This document shows, one piece after another, positions 23,026 through 34,747 of a stretch of DNA of 64,000 nucleotides. Source of the DNA: Filosporella fistucella (taxonomy: Eukaryota; Ascomycota; Leotiomycetes; Helotiales); assembly GCA_030077755.1 (NCBI GenBank), contig JAQJZZ010000011.1:1364001-1428000 (forward strand), in the 5' to 3' direction. The first letter of the stretch is position 1. Every line of letters begins with the position of its first letter. A program made the translations under genes and the position numbers. The notes under the pieces were generated by a model that was given only the letters and a program-made list of their open reading frames with translations, ran no database searches and was not told the origin of the DNA.

Positions 23026-25288
23026 ATGATGTTGATGGTTTGCATTCAAGACCTTTTGGGCATCTGTTTGGTACAGAACAGATCATGGCGTACAAATTTG
23101 TTTTGCTAGGCTTCACAATAGATACTCATAATTGTCCATGGTGTTCTGAAGCATCCGTGTAGATAGACCTAACCCTTGCTTCCACTCTTGCTTTTCATCC
23201 TTTGCTTGAATGTTCAAGTCAAGTGATCGTTCCCACCTGATTGTCCTCCCTGCTTCCACACCACATATCAACTCCTAAATGTGCCACCAACGAATCTAGT
23301 GTCAGATGTCGAGATGTTCTCCCAGGTTCTCGGAAATCAGCGAGGTGAACACAATGACCCTTCAGCTCTGACAATATTGAAGTGCAGGAACAGTCAGAGC
23401 ATGTCCCTAACCGTCGGTGTAGCACTTCCTCATCCACCAAGCACCTCTTTATTTTACTCCGGACACCCCAACTGAATCCTATTTCTCCCAGTACACATCG
23501 GAGTCGCACCGCTAAAATCGCAGTCAGCATTCGCCGCGCATTCACATCCATCTTCCTTCCGTATCTCGCCTTCAGATCAGTCACAAGATGAACTACTGAA
23601 TCCCGCATCCGTGTATCGCTATATAATTTTCTATTTGTGTTTGTTCAAAATGACTTGTTTGGGGGTTGGGGTTTCCCGAGCACTGTCCGGGCTAGTGGAC
23701 GGAGTGTCAAAGGGGCGTTTTGGGGTGTTCGGAGGTGCGTTGGGGTACTTGTATACCTGTCATATTAAATGGTCAAAATGTTAAAATAACTATGCCTGGC
23801 TCTGTATTTAATCTGGGAATTGTGCAAAAAAGTTTCCGTTCCTCGTGTTGCTGGGTTATAACGGAACTTTATACGGTGTCAGGAGCTATACAAATGCAGA
23901 ACGTTTTAAGAATCCTCAGTGGAAGTTTGTAATCTGTGTTCTATTTGATACTTACGTGTTTCGATGTTCGGAACAAGACAAAGATTGGCACTATATCTTT
24001 CGGCTTCAAAATTGGTGTATTGTCTTCATTTGTCTGCACTCTGGGGTTGATAAGTTGTAAACATGACCAACCTGCGCAATTGACACCATCTTCGCCGAAG
24101 GAGATCAGACATACTGAATCGGGGACCGAAAGAAAATCCCTATGCTTACCAAGTTGATAGGCCAAGAAGGACGGCAGACAATGTTAAAGGCGTGATTGAC
24201 ATTCGCGGGGGCTAAGAAATATCAAAACCCCATACCACTGTCTCCCCAGCCGTTTATACGTCAACATATCTGATATCAGACTTGCAGCTGATAGACTAAT
24301 TCGGAGGCTTCGATCATGGAAGAGATGTTTAGGGTGTCATTGGCAAGCAGTACAGAGCGATTGGAAATTCGCCTTTGCTGCCGTACAGGGAAGGTTGCCA
24401 AAAGCCCGATAATGGCAAAAATCCAGATGATCACTAGTAACTGAGAACTTCACCACGTCGATATTCTGATGGCAAAAGAATTCTTCCCTCCGAAAACAAT
24501 CATCGGGGATTTTCTAGCAGTAGCTCCGTAATTTGAGTCGCTTTTACACCTTGTCAAACTATCGTCACTCCGAAACACGAAACGCCAAGGTATCATTTAC
24601 TCTACTGCGGAAGATTGTGATCCTAGACTTCGACTTTAACAAGACGACTTTTGCTGATCTTGAGGAGGATATTATAAGCTCCCCTCCTCTTGTGATTTTC
24701 CAAGCAAGGAAAATGTGTCATCATCGAATATACTCCGTTTTAATAGCCTCTCGGCCAGGACCGATTAAAATAAAAGGGTCCGCTTTGCCTCGGCCAATAT
24801 CAAGAGACTTCGGAGCATTAACTTATCGTCTCGCTCATACTAAGACTCTCCTAAAACCCAGTATATGTCATCACTCTCGAGGCCGCCTGACCTGCAAGAC
24901 TTAACATCTTGAAGTCTTTAGAGTTATTTTCAGTAATTGGTGTCGTATCTTCCAATTGTTATCGCACAATGGATTGCGCCAGGTGGGGGGAGGGGTCGCA
25001 TTAAAATTCCAGATTGAAGTCTGGAACTGGACCTGACTAACGGCCTCTAACCGAGATTGGAAAGGTGATATCGTATTGCCTGGCATCGTCAAAACATCCC
25101 AACCACCTTGGCTGGGAGCTTATTTCCCTCCCCCAGATCAAGTTTCGTATTCAGAAGTCATTCGTTTCACTCTTCACTCTTCTTTCTTCAGTCTTTACTT
25201 AACACATTCGTTTTCAGACTCTCAGAAATCTCTCGCGAAGCAATTGGCACAACGACAAGGTGTAATTGAGTGTAGGGGTCCAGAGATC
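23026..25288. other. 2.26 kb intergenic region
   Basis: Between acl2 and the GH72 gene. Open frames (23219-23608 minus; 24533-24904 plus) lack domains, and the second begins at TTG. A CT-rich tract near 25160-25210 probably belongs to the GH72 leader. No repeat family, transposon end or RNA gene recognised. Confidence 0.5.
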
Positions 25289-26973
25289 ATGGCACCAAGA
25301 GCGGTACGTGTGGGGACGCCTGCTTTTGCGATCAGCCCGTTACTGGCGCAGCTCTCAAACATTTTGTTTCACAGCTTCTGTCATTCCTTCCCGTACAGTC
25401 ACTAATTGAACCTCTCTTTCAGCTTCAGCTCGCATTTTTGGCCCTTTGCGCCACCACTTTCGCTGTGCAAACGATTGTTATCAAGGGCGCGGATCTTGTG
25501 AATTCAGTCACTGGCGCGCGGTTCCAAATAGTCGGTGTTGCATATCAGCCTGGTGGATCTTCAGGTTACAATCCTGGCTCTGGAATTGATCCATTGAGCG
25601 ATGGAGCTGTATGCTTGAGAGATGCTGCTTTGATGCAGAGATTAGGTTGGCCATCTTTCAAAACACCTTGAGCAAACTCTTACAGTTGTAGGTGTCAACG
25701 CAATTCGCGTTTACAATGTGGATCCCGATTTGAACCACGATCTGTGCGCTTCGATTTTCAACGCGGTTGGTACATATCAAAGCTTGGACAAATTGGTCTA
25801 ATATCTACTAGGTTGGAATCTATATGGCCTTAGACGTAAACAGTCCATTGAGTGGTGAAAGCATTGATAGAAGCAACCCTGGAAGTTCATACTATGCCTC
25901 GTACATGAACCGCACTTTTGCTGTGGTGGAGGCTTTCAAGAATTATCCTAACACGTTGCTATTCTTCTCCGGAAACGAGGTCATCAATGATTTACCAACT
26001 GGTGGAACAGTTCCTCGTTACATGAGAGTGCGTGTGTCCTTCTCGCGACATTGCGATAGTTGACTGACGTTCATAGGCCGTTACACGAGATCTCAAGAAC
26101 TACATTGCTAAGCATTCGACTCGCAGTATCCCAGTTGGTTACAGCGCTGCTGATGTTCGCGAAATTCTACTTGATACCTGGAATTATCTGCAGTGTACCA
26201 CTACGGGAGATGCTTCGGATCCTTCCAGAGTTGACCTTTTTGCATTGAATTCCTATTCTTGGTGTGGAGATAGTTCGTACCAGACTTCAGGTTACGATGT
26301 TCTCGTATCCGATTTTAGCAAGACAAGTGTTCCAGTATTCTTCTCCGAGTATGGATGTAACGTCCCTGCACCACGGGTTTTTACCGAGGTCCCTGTCCTC
26401 TATGGTCCTCTCGTAACACCAGTCCTCTCTGGAGGCTTGGTTTACGAGTTTTCTCAGGAGACGTCCAATTACGGTCTTGTTGAAATCAACAGTGATGGTA
26501 CCGCTGCCTTGCGTTCAGATTATGATTCGTTACAGAAGCAACTTAACACTCTGAACATAACGGCAGTCCAAGGAACAAAAGCGCAAAATACCACGGTTGT
26601 TCCACCTAAGTGTGCTTCGTCATTGATCACGAACTCGGGCTTCGACAGCAACTTCACAATCCCAGAAATGCCACCAGGAGTTTCGGATCTGATCAACAAT
26701 GGGATCAAGAATGCTCCTGTTGGAAAGTTGGTATCTGTCACAGCTACAAAGGTAACACAGACCGTCAAACAAAGTAACGGCAATGTTATCTCTGGCTTGG
26801 CAATCACGGTGTTGGCTGATGACCAATCTAACAATCCAAGCGGTGCAAGCTCTACAACGAGTGCAGCACCTGCTGCGACAACGACGAAGAAAAGCGGCGC
26901 AGTGACCGTTCAGAGCAGTTTTGGTGTCTTGCTTGGTATTGCTTCTTTAGCAATTGCCTTAAGTTCGATTTGA
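25289..26973 (+). CDS. GPI-anchored 1,3-beta-glucanosyltransferase (GH72, Gas/Gel type)
   Basis: Five exons, join(25289..25303,25423..25645,25692..25765,25812..26027,26077..26973), 474 residues. Exon 1 encodes only M-A-P-R-A and leads into a hydrophobic signal peptide. The GH72 acid/base Glu is in S-G-N-E-V (about 160) and the nucleophile Glu in F-S-E-Y-G-C (about 267). The enzyme cuts and re-joins beta-1,3-glucan chains at the plasma membrane/cell wall. After the catalytic domain there is no Cys-rich CBM43 module; instead a Ser/Thr/Ala-rich stretch and a hydrophobic C-terminus (V-L-L-G-I-A-S-L-A-I-A-L), the GPI attachment signal. So it resembles the Gel1/Gel4-independent short subfamily without CBM43. 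All introns are GT-AG. Confidence 0.94.
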
Positions 26974-27436
26974 TTTGGCGTGAACGTTTGTTCTCTTCTT
27001 GCACATATTTGGCCGGATGGTTTCATGACTAATGAGAACTTCTGGGCGAGCTCTGGATAGGTCACCTGGATTGGTGGCAATAGTATTCGTGCATTCTAGC
27101 GGGCATGCATTCTAGACTCATACACTAATAATTGTACTCGGAATCATAAAGTAGAGGTGTAGACATTTCACATGCTATTGCTTCCAAGATTGTTCTCGTT
27201 TCCAAATATGCATCTTACCTTCTTCAATTTCCTACTTCATGCACCGTTAACGAATAATTCAATAATTTCTATGTCTCCCGAAAATTTAATTCACATAGCG
27301 AGGCCAGAACAGAATGTTATGTGATCTTTCAAATGTAGAGCTCTTATCACCAGGAAACTTCCTTCGTCAGTATATTTTACTTGAGCGAAGAGCATTTTGT
27401 ACGATTTAAAGCATATAAATACCCTGGTATTTGAAA
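26974..27436. other. Convergent intergenic region
   Basis: 3' flanks of the GH72 gene and the small Cys-rich protein gene; A/T-rich, nothing else seen. Confidence 0.5.
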
Positions 27437-27874
27437 TTATACGCTTTGCCACGAAAATCCCGCTTCCGCTTCGGGGTTGATGCCTTCTGTATCAACTCGA
27501 AGAAGTTCAAGATCCACGGAGCTTTGCCATTCATGAAATCCCAGGAATAGAAAGTTTTGAAGGCTCCAAAGAAAGCCGTGTGTTTTCGGCGTCGAATCTG
27601 CTGAATGTGATAGCTTCTCACGGTTGCAACTCTCTCTTTCCGGGATGTCGGCAACTTTCTGCTCTACCTTGCACGTGGTCTTTGCCTCTATCTTTTCCGA
27701 ATTGGCTCCTGCAGCTTGTTCCTGGCACTCAGTGCATAGTCCTTTCTTTATGATGTACCGTAGATGATCTCTCTCGCAGTCCCTTCGTTGTCGGTATGCC
27801 ACAAATCGTAGATTCATCTCGGTTTGCTTTGTGTGGCCGCAGCCTTCCCATTTTCTATCCCAGACAATGCACAT
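27437..27874 (-). CDS. Small Cys-rich protein, unrecognised
   Basis: Single-exon 145-residue frame with an ATG start. The N-terminal third has W-E-G-C-G-H, a later C-E-R-D-H and then C-T-E-C, a spacing that could bind zinc and recalls short fungal proteins beginning with a C-G-H motif after an aromatic stretch. The middle is charged; the C-terminal third contains hydrophobic residues (F-L-W-S-L-Q-N-F-L-F-L). I do not recognise a family and assign no function. It could be non-coding, but an ATG start, Cys/His spacing and length argue for a gene. Confidence 0.42.
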   Translation of the reverse strand: MCIVWDRKWEGCGHTKQTEMNLRFVAYRQRRDCERDHLRYIIKKGLCTECQEQAAGANSEKIEAKTTCKVEQKVADIPERESCNREKLSHSADSTPKTHGFLWSLQNFLFLGFHEWQSSVDLELLRVDTEGINPEAEAGFSWQSV

Positions 27875-29664
27875 TGTGAACTCAGTAGCTTTTGTTCTAA
27901 TTTCGAGAAAGCGTTCTTAGTTTGTAGGGTTTAATATGCTTAAATCATACAGGTATTATGTTGATTCATTGTGGACTCTGGTTACTTATTGAAATGGCTG
28001 TGAATCATGCACCTGGGTAAATAGGAGGTTTGTGTAAATTTGTGTGATTTTGGAGAACATTTCGTTCATCTGAAGCTACTTGCAAATAAAAAAATTTCAA
28101 GGCTGTAATTCATACAACCTATTGGGATATTTCAAGAGTGGGGAATACCTGGGAAGAGAAGTGGTTATTGCCTGCGTCTAGATAATTGTTCAGGCACGAG
28201 AAGAAAAATCTGGGAGTTTCTAATGATCAAAACAGGTCAAGTTCATATTTCTTGACTTTGATAGAATTCTCCGCCTTCCCATCTGGTCCCAAACCGCCTA
28301 ACTCTAGTGCAATGTACTCGAATAAGCACTTTCCCATCGCCACCAGCCATGGGTTGGGTTACAAAGTGTTATGGGTTTGAATTCCACTTCCCCAGAAATG
28401 GGGGAGCTCATTTTCTACGCGAGCGACGAATCTATTAAAATCCTAGGATTTTCCATGTTGTTCCCATTTCGAAGGGAGCGGCGGAGCTTTTGCTACTTTC
28501 GATAAAAAAATTTCGTTCTTTTTGTATCCTTTGTTGTTATTTTTTAAGATATCTTTTTGAGCCAGGGGAGACAGAGTGGGATATCATTTTCGTTCTGGGT
28601 TTGGCCTCAACGTACCTTTGCGGAGCTAGCCTGCTACCTCCAACCAAAAGCTGGGGTGTTATACCTATCAAACCCACGATTGGATTGTCGGCGACAGCCA
28701 ACTGAAAGCCGTACCGTGGGGATTATTTTAGTTTAGTATGCCCTCCAAATTCAACGAACTTTATTTAGCGCTTCAACGGAGGGACAGCTCACCAGATAGG
28801 TGAAAATCAACCTGGAACGGGTTACGCAGTAAGCCACGAACAGTCCTTTGGCAATTGCACTATGCATGATTATCTGTTTCAAGTCCTGCATTTAGCAATA
28901 GGATACCGAGCTCAGGGTCTAGAAGCTCTATTCAGAAAACCCTCTCAGATCTTCTTCATTGGCCTTACGTTCAGCAAAGATTATGACGCCTTATCCTGTG
29001 CTTTACTGTGATCATATAGCTTTTCTGACCTTGGCTCTAGGAATGGCTAGATGGTTTGGGTAAGTTCTCACCATTTCTTCGCTCAAAGTAAACATAAAGG
29101 TCAACTGTAGCACCACCGGCATTGGTTTTCAATGAGACTTTCCATTAGTTAGGAATAGCAATATCGCAACTTCCGTACACAGCGATCTCACCAATGACAA
29201 TTGGTCATGTTAACTCATCGAATTGGTAATTTGACGAAGTGGTCGACTTGAGCTGGACCGGGAGCAAACATTGGACGGGATGGAGGTGAGGGCATGCTAT
29301 TGTGTTATCATGCATAGTAATAGATCTTGCAGAACTTAAGCACAAACGATTTGACGTATATTATTTGTCTGGGAGCAGATACAGGCGTCATCTATACCCA
29401 ATGGATCGTCCTTTCTCAGAGCTACAAGCCTGGATGCCACTCCTCAGGGAGCACAATCCAAATTTCAACGCCAGTGACACTTCGAAGATTTGCAACAAAA
29501 ACTATGCGTCTCCTATTCATACGCCATGCAGGAACGAAAAACGCCTCATCCATGCAAATACCATATCTCACCAAACGCCAACTCCAAGCATCCCTGGGTA
29601 CAACTGAACCCTCAGTCGCCCCTTACTTCCGCATGAGAGTATGCAACATCTAGAAGCTGGCCTC
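27875..29664. other. 1.8 kb region without a supported gene
   Basis: Plus-strand frames at 28186-28380, 28490-28705 and 29302-29653 are short and mutually overlapping, and no minus-strand frame of 60 codons exists through 28.2-29.6 kb. A spliced gene of very small exons cannot be excluded. Confidence 0.45.
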
Positions 29665-31131
29665 TCAAAGTTTTGTTACCAAGTCTCGTGACGCCAAATC
29701 ACTTAGCCTTCGAGGCAAAGAAGTAGCATCATTTTCTCCATCCGAATTACCTCGATGTGGCCGAGACAAGGAGCCCACCCTATTTCTCATCTCCTGCTGA
29801 CGAAGTTGCATCAACCAACGGATATGCATACTAGTTGTCTGTCCCATACTACGAAGATCATCCAAATCGTTCTTTACGGCAAGAGCAAAGTTCGTATGTT
29901 TTATGTCGAGGTCGGTCATGTTTCGCTGCATTCTCTCAATGTGGTTGCCCATCTCCATTTGGGTCATAACGTATGGCGCATCTCCTGGAACGTTTGGTTG
30001 TTGAAAGCCATCTAACTCGTCGTTAAATCTCATGTAATCCGAATAAGCTTCGAGCACTGGACCCTCGCCGAGATCATTGGTGAACAGATCTCTTTCACCT
30101 CTTTCGTATATCTTTAAGCGGCGCTCAGTTACGACATTGGCTTGCTTGAGGTCTCGCACCTCTGACTGGAGGTCCGAAATTTGTTCCTTCATGCCTAGAA
30201 TCATTGCCCCGAGAGAATTGAGACTGCAGTTAGCAGTATGATCCACCATGGCCTCCCTTGTTGCAACATATTTGCAGCCTATTTGAGCCCACTTGCAAGA
30301 GACAACCGCTTTCGGGCATTTCAACAAGTGTTCTGACTCCCTAACCCGCAAAATCTCGACCTGACATAGTTCGCATTCCTTGTGTCTCATAGTACAAGTA
30401 CTCTCCAGATGATCATCCATGTCGGCATCCTGAAGCTGTTCTTGACAATGAACACACTCGGCGTCATAGTGCAAGCATCCTCGGAGCCAGAATTTCCGCT
30501 TGACTTTCTTGAGACACTTCTTTTCCTCCTCAAATCCGGGACATCTAACTAGTACTTCGATGCATTGTTTTGCCAGATGAAACCCAAGAAAAGATCGAGT
30601 TACTATTGAAGAACACTTGCCACATTTGACTTTCAGACCATCCAGTTGGTTGCGAACGATATTGGGTGCTCGATTTTTCAAAGTGAAAGACTGGTTTTGA
30701 ACCCGGGTGCGGTCAAGTGGGCAAGTAAGAACATGGCTGTCCTGTAGATAATGTCGGAAGCACTCTTCTAGGCAAGATCGACAAAATATGTGATGACATT
30801 CAGTCATGACCGGATCCACGAAAGGACATCGACATATTGTGCAGATAAGATTCTCATCAACTTCTCCAATATAAGTGACCGCTCTCAAATCAAGATCGAC
30901 ATCCAATGGTTCGCCCTCAAGATCAGCGGAAAATTCAAGAGGTAAATTAGGAGAAGATGAACGTGAGACCAGAATTACTGAGGCAGTTTGGTTCTGATCC
31001 GTATTTGAAGAGCCCTCTGAATCAGGGTGGCTTATGTTCGGGTCAATAGCTAGATTGTTGATAGCCGCATTCACCGAGGCCAAAGACAAGGTCGGTGAGG
31101 CTGAAAGACTTCGACGTCCTGTAGAGGACAT
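29665..31131 (-). CDS. RING finger and TRAF-type zinc-finger protein
   Basis: Intronless, 488 residues. A RING lies at about residues 96-145: C-T-I-C, C-H-H-I-F-C-R-S-C and C-P-L-D, where the last ligand is Asp instead of Cys. Two TRAF-type zinc-finger segments follow (C-L-H-Y-D-A-E-C-V-H-C and C-T-M-R-H-K-E-C-E-L-C, then C-P-K-A-V-V-S-C). A predicted coiled coil (I-S-D-L-Q-S-E-V-R-D-L-K) comes next and then a helical C-terminal tail. The architecture suggests an E3 ubiquitin ligase or adaptor, but no fungal pathway is known to me for it. It is divergent from the Syn8 gene. Confidence 0.9.
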   Translation of the reverse strand: MSSTGRRSLSASPTLSLASVNAAINNLAIDPNISHPDSEGSSNTDQNQTASVILVSRSSSPNLPLEFSADLEGEPLDVDLDLRAVTYIGEVDENLICTICRCPFVDPVMTECHHIFCRSCLEECFRHYLQDSHVLTCPLDRTRVQNQSFTLKNRAPNIVRNQLDGLKVKCGKCSSIVTRSFLGFHLAKQCIEVLVRCPGFEEEKKCLKKVKRKFWLRGCLHYDAECVHCQEQLQDADMDDHLESTCTMRHKECELCQVEILRVRESEHLLKCPKAVVSCKWAQIGCKYVATREAMVDHTANCSLNSLGAMILGMKEQISDLQSEVRDLKQANVVTERRLKIYERGERDLFTNDLGEGPVLEAYSDYMRFNDELDGFQQPNVPGDAPYVMTQMEMGNHIERMQRNMTDLDIKHTNFALAVKNDLDDLRSMGQTTSMHIRWLMQLRQQEMRNRVGSLSRPHRGNSDGENDATSLPRRLSDLASRDLVTKL

Positions 31132-31720
31132 TGCGGTATGACGACTGTATAAAGATCCCGCCCTCCTACTCTATCTCTGGAAATCCCCAATTACAGCTGG
31201 CGAAATATGTCTTTACTTTTCAAGCCTCTGTCTTGACACACGTGAAAGTCGGGTACACGGAAGTCTGGTGAGGAGTCCACAAAGTCTAGCGTTTGTCTGA
31301 GTGGCTAGCGATTGATGGATCAGTCTTGAAGCAAGACAGTTGCCAGTAAGGTTGTCTGCATGAATTCTGATTATTGAAAATGGTTGAAAGGACTTTGTTA
31401 TAAGTGTGAAATTCGTAGGATGTAGATTGACTCGCCTCCCCTTCAACATCGAATACGCGAATTACACATTTGGTCTTCAACCGCTACCGTAGGATCTCGG
31501 TATGTCCATTGATTGGTTACCATTTGATACGAAGCCTCTCCAACGGAACGGAGGAATCCAAGACTATCTGACGACTCCAAACTGTCCAGGTTCCAAGATT
31601 CTATTCTAGGTCCTCAGACCTCACCTGGCGTAGGTTACTGAAGTTCGATAGTACATCTTGCCATATCCGCGATATCCATTACCAAGATTAAATTCCGAAT
31701 CTGGTAGCACTGCACCAGCC
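31132..31720. promoter_or_regulatory. Divergent promoter region RING-TRAF/SYN8
   Basis: About 0.6 kb between the two ATGs; overlapping short minus-strand frames at 31213-31480 are not credible genes. Confidence 0.45.
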
Positions 31721-32623
31721 ATGGCGAATCCAAACCAGTACTTTCTGCTGGCTGACCACATTAAGCTGTCCTTGTTAGAACGACAACGGGCAATATCTTT
31801 GAATCTCGAGCCTACATCGCAGGATGGCCACATATCGAGGTCACTAGAATCGTTACGAGATGGTTTGGAGAACGTAACCAGAGAGCGCATCCGGTTGCAA
31901 GATGTGGGAGATTCAGCGTAGGCTGCTACCATAATCACAATCCGTTCAGAAGCTGACAGTTCCGCCAGAGCATCACTGTCACTGCAAGAAACAGAACAAA
32001 GTCTGCAAAAGCAATACAACGATCTAGCATCCCAATTCCGGGGCGTACCTACAGACTCAACCTCCTCAACCATATCACATCCCAACGACCCCTCACTCTC
32101 CGACGACTTCGCTCGAGCTTCCGAAAGACCACGAGTCACATCTTCCTCTTCCTTCCTCAAGAAATCACTCCGAGGCACAGGTGGTGTTCCTGTAGCTGCA
32201 TCCCCGAAATCAGTACGGTTCTCAGATGCGCCGCTAGTTCAAGACGAGGAGGAAGCTCGTAATGCCCTGTTCCCATATAGAGATGATCCTACCTCCGGTC
32301 CACCAGATCAATCACATCTAGATAATCAACAAATCCACGCTTATCATTCACAAGTTCTGGCTGAGCAGGACGAGGCGTTGGACAGACTGGGTGAATCGAT
32401 CGGTCGACAAAGAGAATTGAGCATCCAGATTGGGGATGAACTGGATGAGCATGTCCAGATGCTGGATGAGGTTGACAGACATGTGGATAGGCATCAGGGA
32501 ACACTTGACAAGGCACGAAGGAATCTTGGAACTGTGGCGCGGAAGGCAAAGGATAATATGCAGATGACGATTATTATCATCTTGATCATAATACTGGTTC
32601 TCCTGATCATTATTTTGAAATGA
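31721..32623 (+). CDS. SYN8: Qc-SNARE, syntaxin-8-like (Syn8)
   Basis: Two exons, join(31721..31917,31960..32623), 286 residues. The N-terminal M-A-N-P-N-Q-Y-F-L-L-A-D-H-I-K start fits Syn8 orthologues. The t-SNARE heptads run through E-Q-D-E-A-L-D-R-L-G-E-S-I and I-Q-I-G-D-E-L-D-E-H-V, with the zero-layer Gln in L-S-I-Q-I-G. The C-terminus is an Ile/Leu-rich membrane anchor ending I-I-I-L-K. Syn8 works in endosome fusion with Pep12 and Vti1. The single intron is only 42 nt with donor G-T-A-G-G-C and acceptor G-A-C-A-G; it restores the frame S-A-S-A-R-A. I chose ATG 31721; an upstream in-frame one at 31658 gives an atypical Pro-rich start. Confidence 0.9.
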
Positions 32624-32847
32624 GAAGGCATCAGGGACGGGGTTAGACGTTGTAGTTATATTTAAGGCATTGCAGGTGTTGGGCGTTTGGATCTGGGGTG
32701 TAGATACTTGCTTGATATTCTAATCTCGAAGATGGTCTGGACTGGACCATCACACACAGGACATTACCAGAAATGGTTCATTATGCTTTTGAATCCTATC
32801 ATACAATTCATTCCGGATGGTCCTATGTTTCCCATATGGCGAGTCCT

Positions 32848-33377
32848 TTACAATCCCGAGTCCTGACTTGTTCCATGCCTTCGTATCTGAGGTCAGCGTT
32901 GCTTTTGGGGGGAAGAACTAGTGTACGGAATGCTCACCTACTTACTTGTGCTTTTCGTTAGCACGTTCAGCCGTCTTCTTCTGCATCTCCTCGATGCTTT
33001 CATTTCCAGCATTTCGATCAGCAGCTACCTATTACACTCAACATCAGTATCCTTTGTTGATGGTTCACCATCGTCAATCAGAATATACGCACTGCTTCCT
33101 CACTGTTGCTCGCTAGTTCCGGCTTCCAGTGTCCCTTTCCCTCTTTTTGCTTCTTCAGTTGATCTTGTTTGTGTTTCTCGTTATGCTCGCCCTGGTTCTC
33201 GGTGTCTGGTACATCCCCGTCAGCAACCTATCCTTCTACTAAGAGAGAACATAGAGGCATTGACATACCACGATCACCCTCCTTAAGAGCTCTGAAACCC
33301 GAGCCGGTGAAAGTTCTCAATGGAACTGTGGCCGGTCGGGCGGCAGCAAGTCTAGCATTTCGGAGTAGGAAAGACAT
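32848..33377 (-). CDS. Small mitochondrial protein of unknown function (111 residues)
   Basis: Rebuilt from four small exons, complement(join(32848..32878,32946..33028,33093..33205,33269..33377)). The N-terminus is basic and lacks acidic residues (M-S-F-L-L-R-N-A-R-L-A-A-A-R), as in a mitochondrial presequence, followed by A-L-K-E-G-D-R. The middle K-E-G-K-G-H-W-K-P-E-L-A-S-N-S-E-E and the ending H-G-T-S-Q-D-S-G-L look like a fungus-conserved small mitochondrial protein that I recall from other moulds but whose function I do not know. The last acceptor was chosen as A-A-G because it gives that family ending; the alternative acceptor eleven bases earlier gives an unrelated tail. Introns are 63, 64 and 67 nt. 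Confidence 0.72.
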
Positions 33378-34747
33378 GGTGAGTGGACTTGAGTTTATCC
33401 TTCTTTGTCAGTTCCGCTTGCAGTCACTGCGATCTGTCAAAACTTATAATTGATCTCGTAACTTATGGGTCTTAGGTGAAAGGAATCGATCTTGCAAATG
33501 GATGACAAGTCTACAAATAATGCTAATTTAGTCTACTCTTGATTTTCAGGTACTTGCTATGTTAAGTTGATACCATCGGATGCTGCAATCGTGGGATACG
33601 TCATTGTTTTTACCCTGCGTTACACCTTACCTGTGTGGAGAGACATAGTAATGACTAAGCTGGAAGGGGGGGACATGTTGGGATTGAAATGTCATCTGTT
33701 TTCATCTGTTGATCATTAGATGAAATGAAACTTATTGACTTTGAATTCCTAATGTGTTAGTAGGAGCTGTTGGGTTTTGAAGCCCCTTTGCCGTGGGGAC
33801 TGGAGAACCTTGAGCGTCATCGAAACCCTACCCACACTTCCATTGTTACTTCCAGCACTCGATGGTTCACATACAGTAGTAAGCCAAGTTTGTTTGAAAT
33901 GCAATCATATGTATTATGAACTTTGCCCTTTTCATTCCGTACTGTGACAGTATATACCACTCTGTGCTCAATGAAATTAGAGAAAAGACAATATATTGCA
34001 GGCTGTAAGCCGATCCTAAAACGACCAAAGCCCACCCAGTCTTGCATACGTATATCATCAATAGCCCATCCCTAGATATGATATGACATGATCGAATCGA
34101 TCTGACCCAACGTAAATGCAACCCCGCCAGATCACCCGCTCAAGCCCAGTACACCCAGAGCAGCAAAAAGCCAATACCAAGGACAACACCGAAGCGCTCA
34201 TCATACAAGGAAGCGCAACCTGATTCACACCGACACCCTGCCCGCCTAATGAGATAAACAAAGTAAATGACTGAGAGAAATCTTTCCCATCCGTGTAGAG
34301 TACCCAAATAAACACCCCGCAATAGCCCTATCTCGGTCGAGAAAAGGAAATCGTTCTATGTAACTATGATGTATCTTTTTCGTTCATAAAAGCCCATGAA
34401 GTCGCCGCTTCAATATCCCACCCAAAAGCAATGCAGCCAAAACACCGTCGCAAATATTATGCTATGCGCGCTCAAAATCAAGCCATCATGATGGCGGGAA
34501 ACACCATCTCCTATTTTAACAGTGGTATCGATTTCGTATGTTGCGCCGTTATTGTCTCAAGGAATTTAATGATGTGTGGTCGAGGATTTGTACAAAAGGA
34601 TTCGTTGAGGTGGAAGTGCCGTAACCGGAAGAAAATCGATGCCAAGAAATGGTGCCGCCATCAAGGACGGGTGACAAGAATGCGAAAAACATCAGAGCGA
34701 CGATGAAAGACTAACTAGCTGATCAATGAGAACAGAAGCAGAAAGTT
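33378..34747. other. 1.4 kb intergenic region
   Basis: Minus-strand frames at 33817-34322 overlap each other and mostly start from non-ATG codons; probably the 3' flank of the 34748 gene. One ends with a hydrophobic stretch, but I do not consider it a gene. Confidence 0.45.

Noticed and set aside
24533..24904. 123-codon frame before the GH72 gene
   Set aside because: TTG start, no domain, no flanking splice-compatible frame found.
31621..32178. 185-codon minus-strand frame antisense to SYN8
   Set aside because: Overlaps the well-supported SNARE exons; Ser/Arg composition reflects the antisense frame.
34140..34322. Short frame ending in a hydrophobic stretch, like a tail-anchored protein
   Set aside because: No ATG, overlaps two other equally weak frames; more likely 3' flank.
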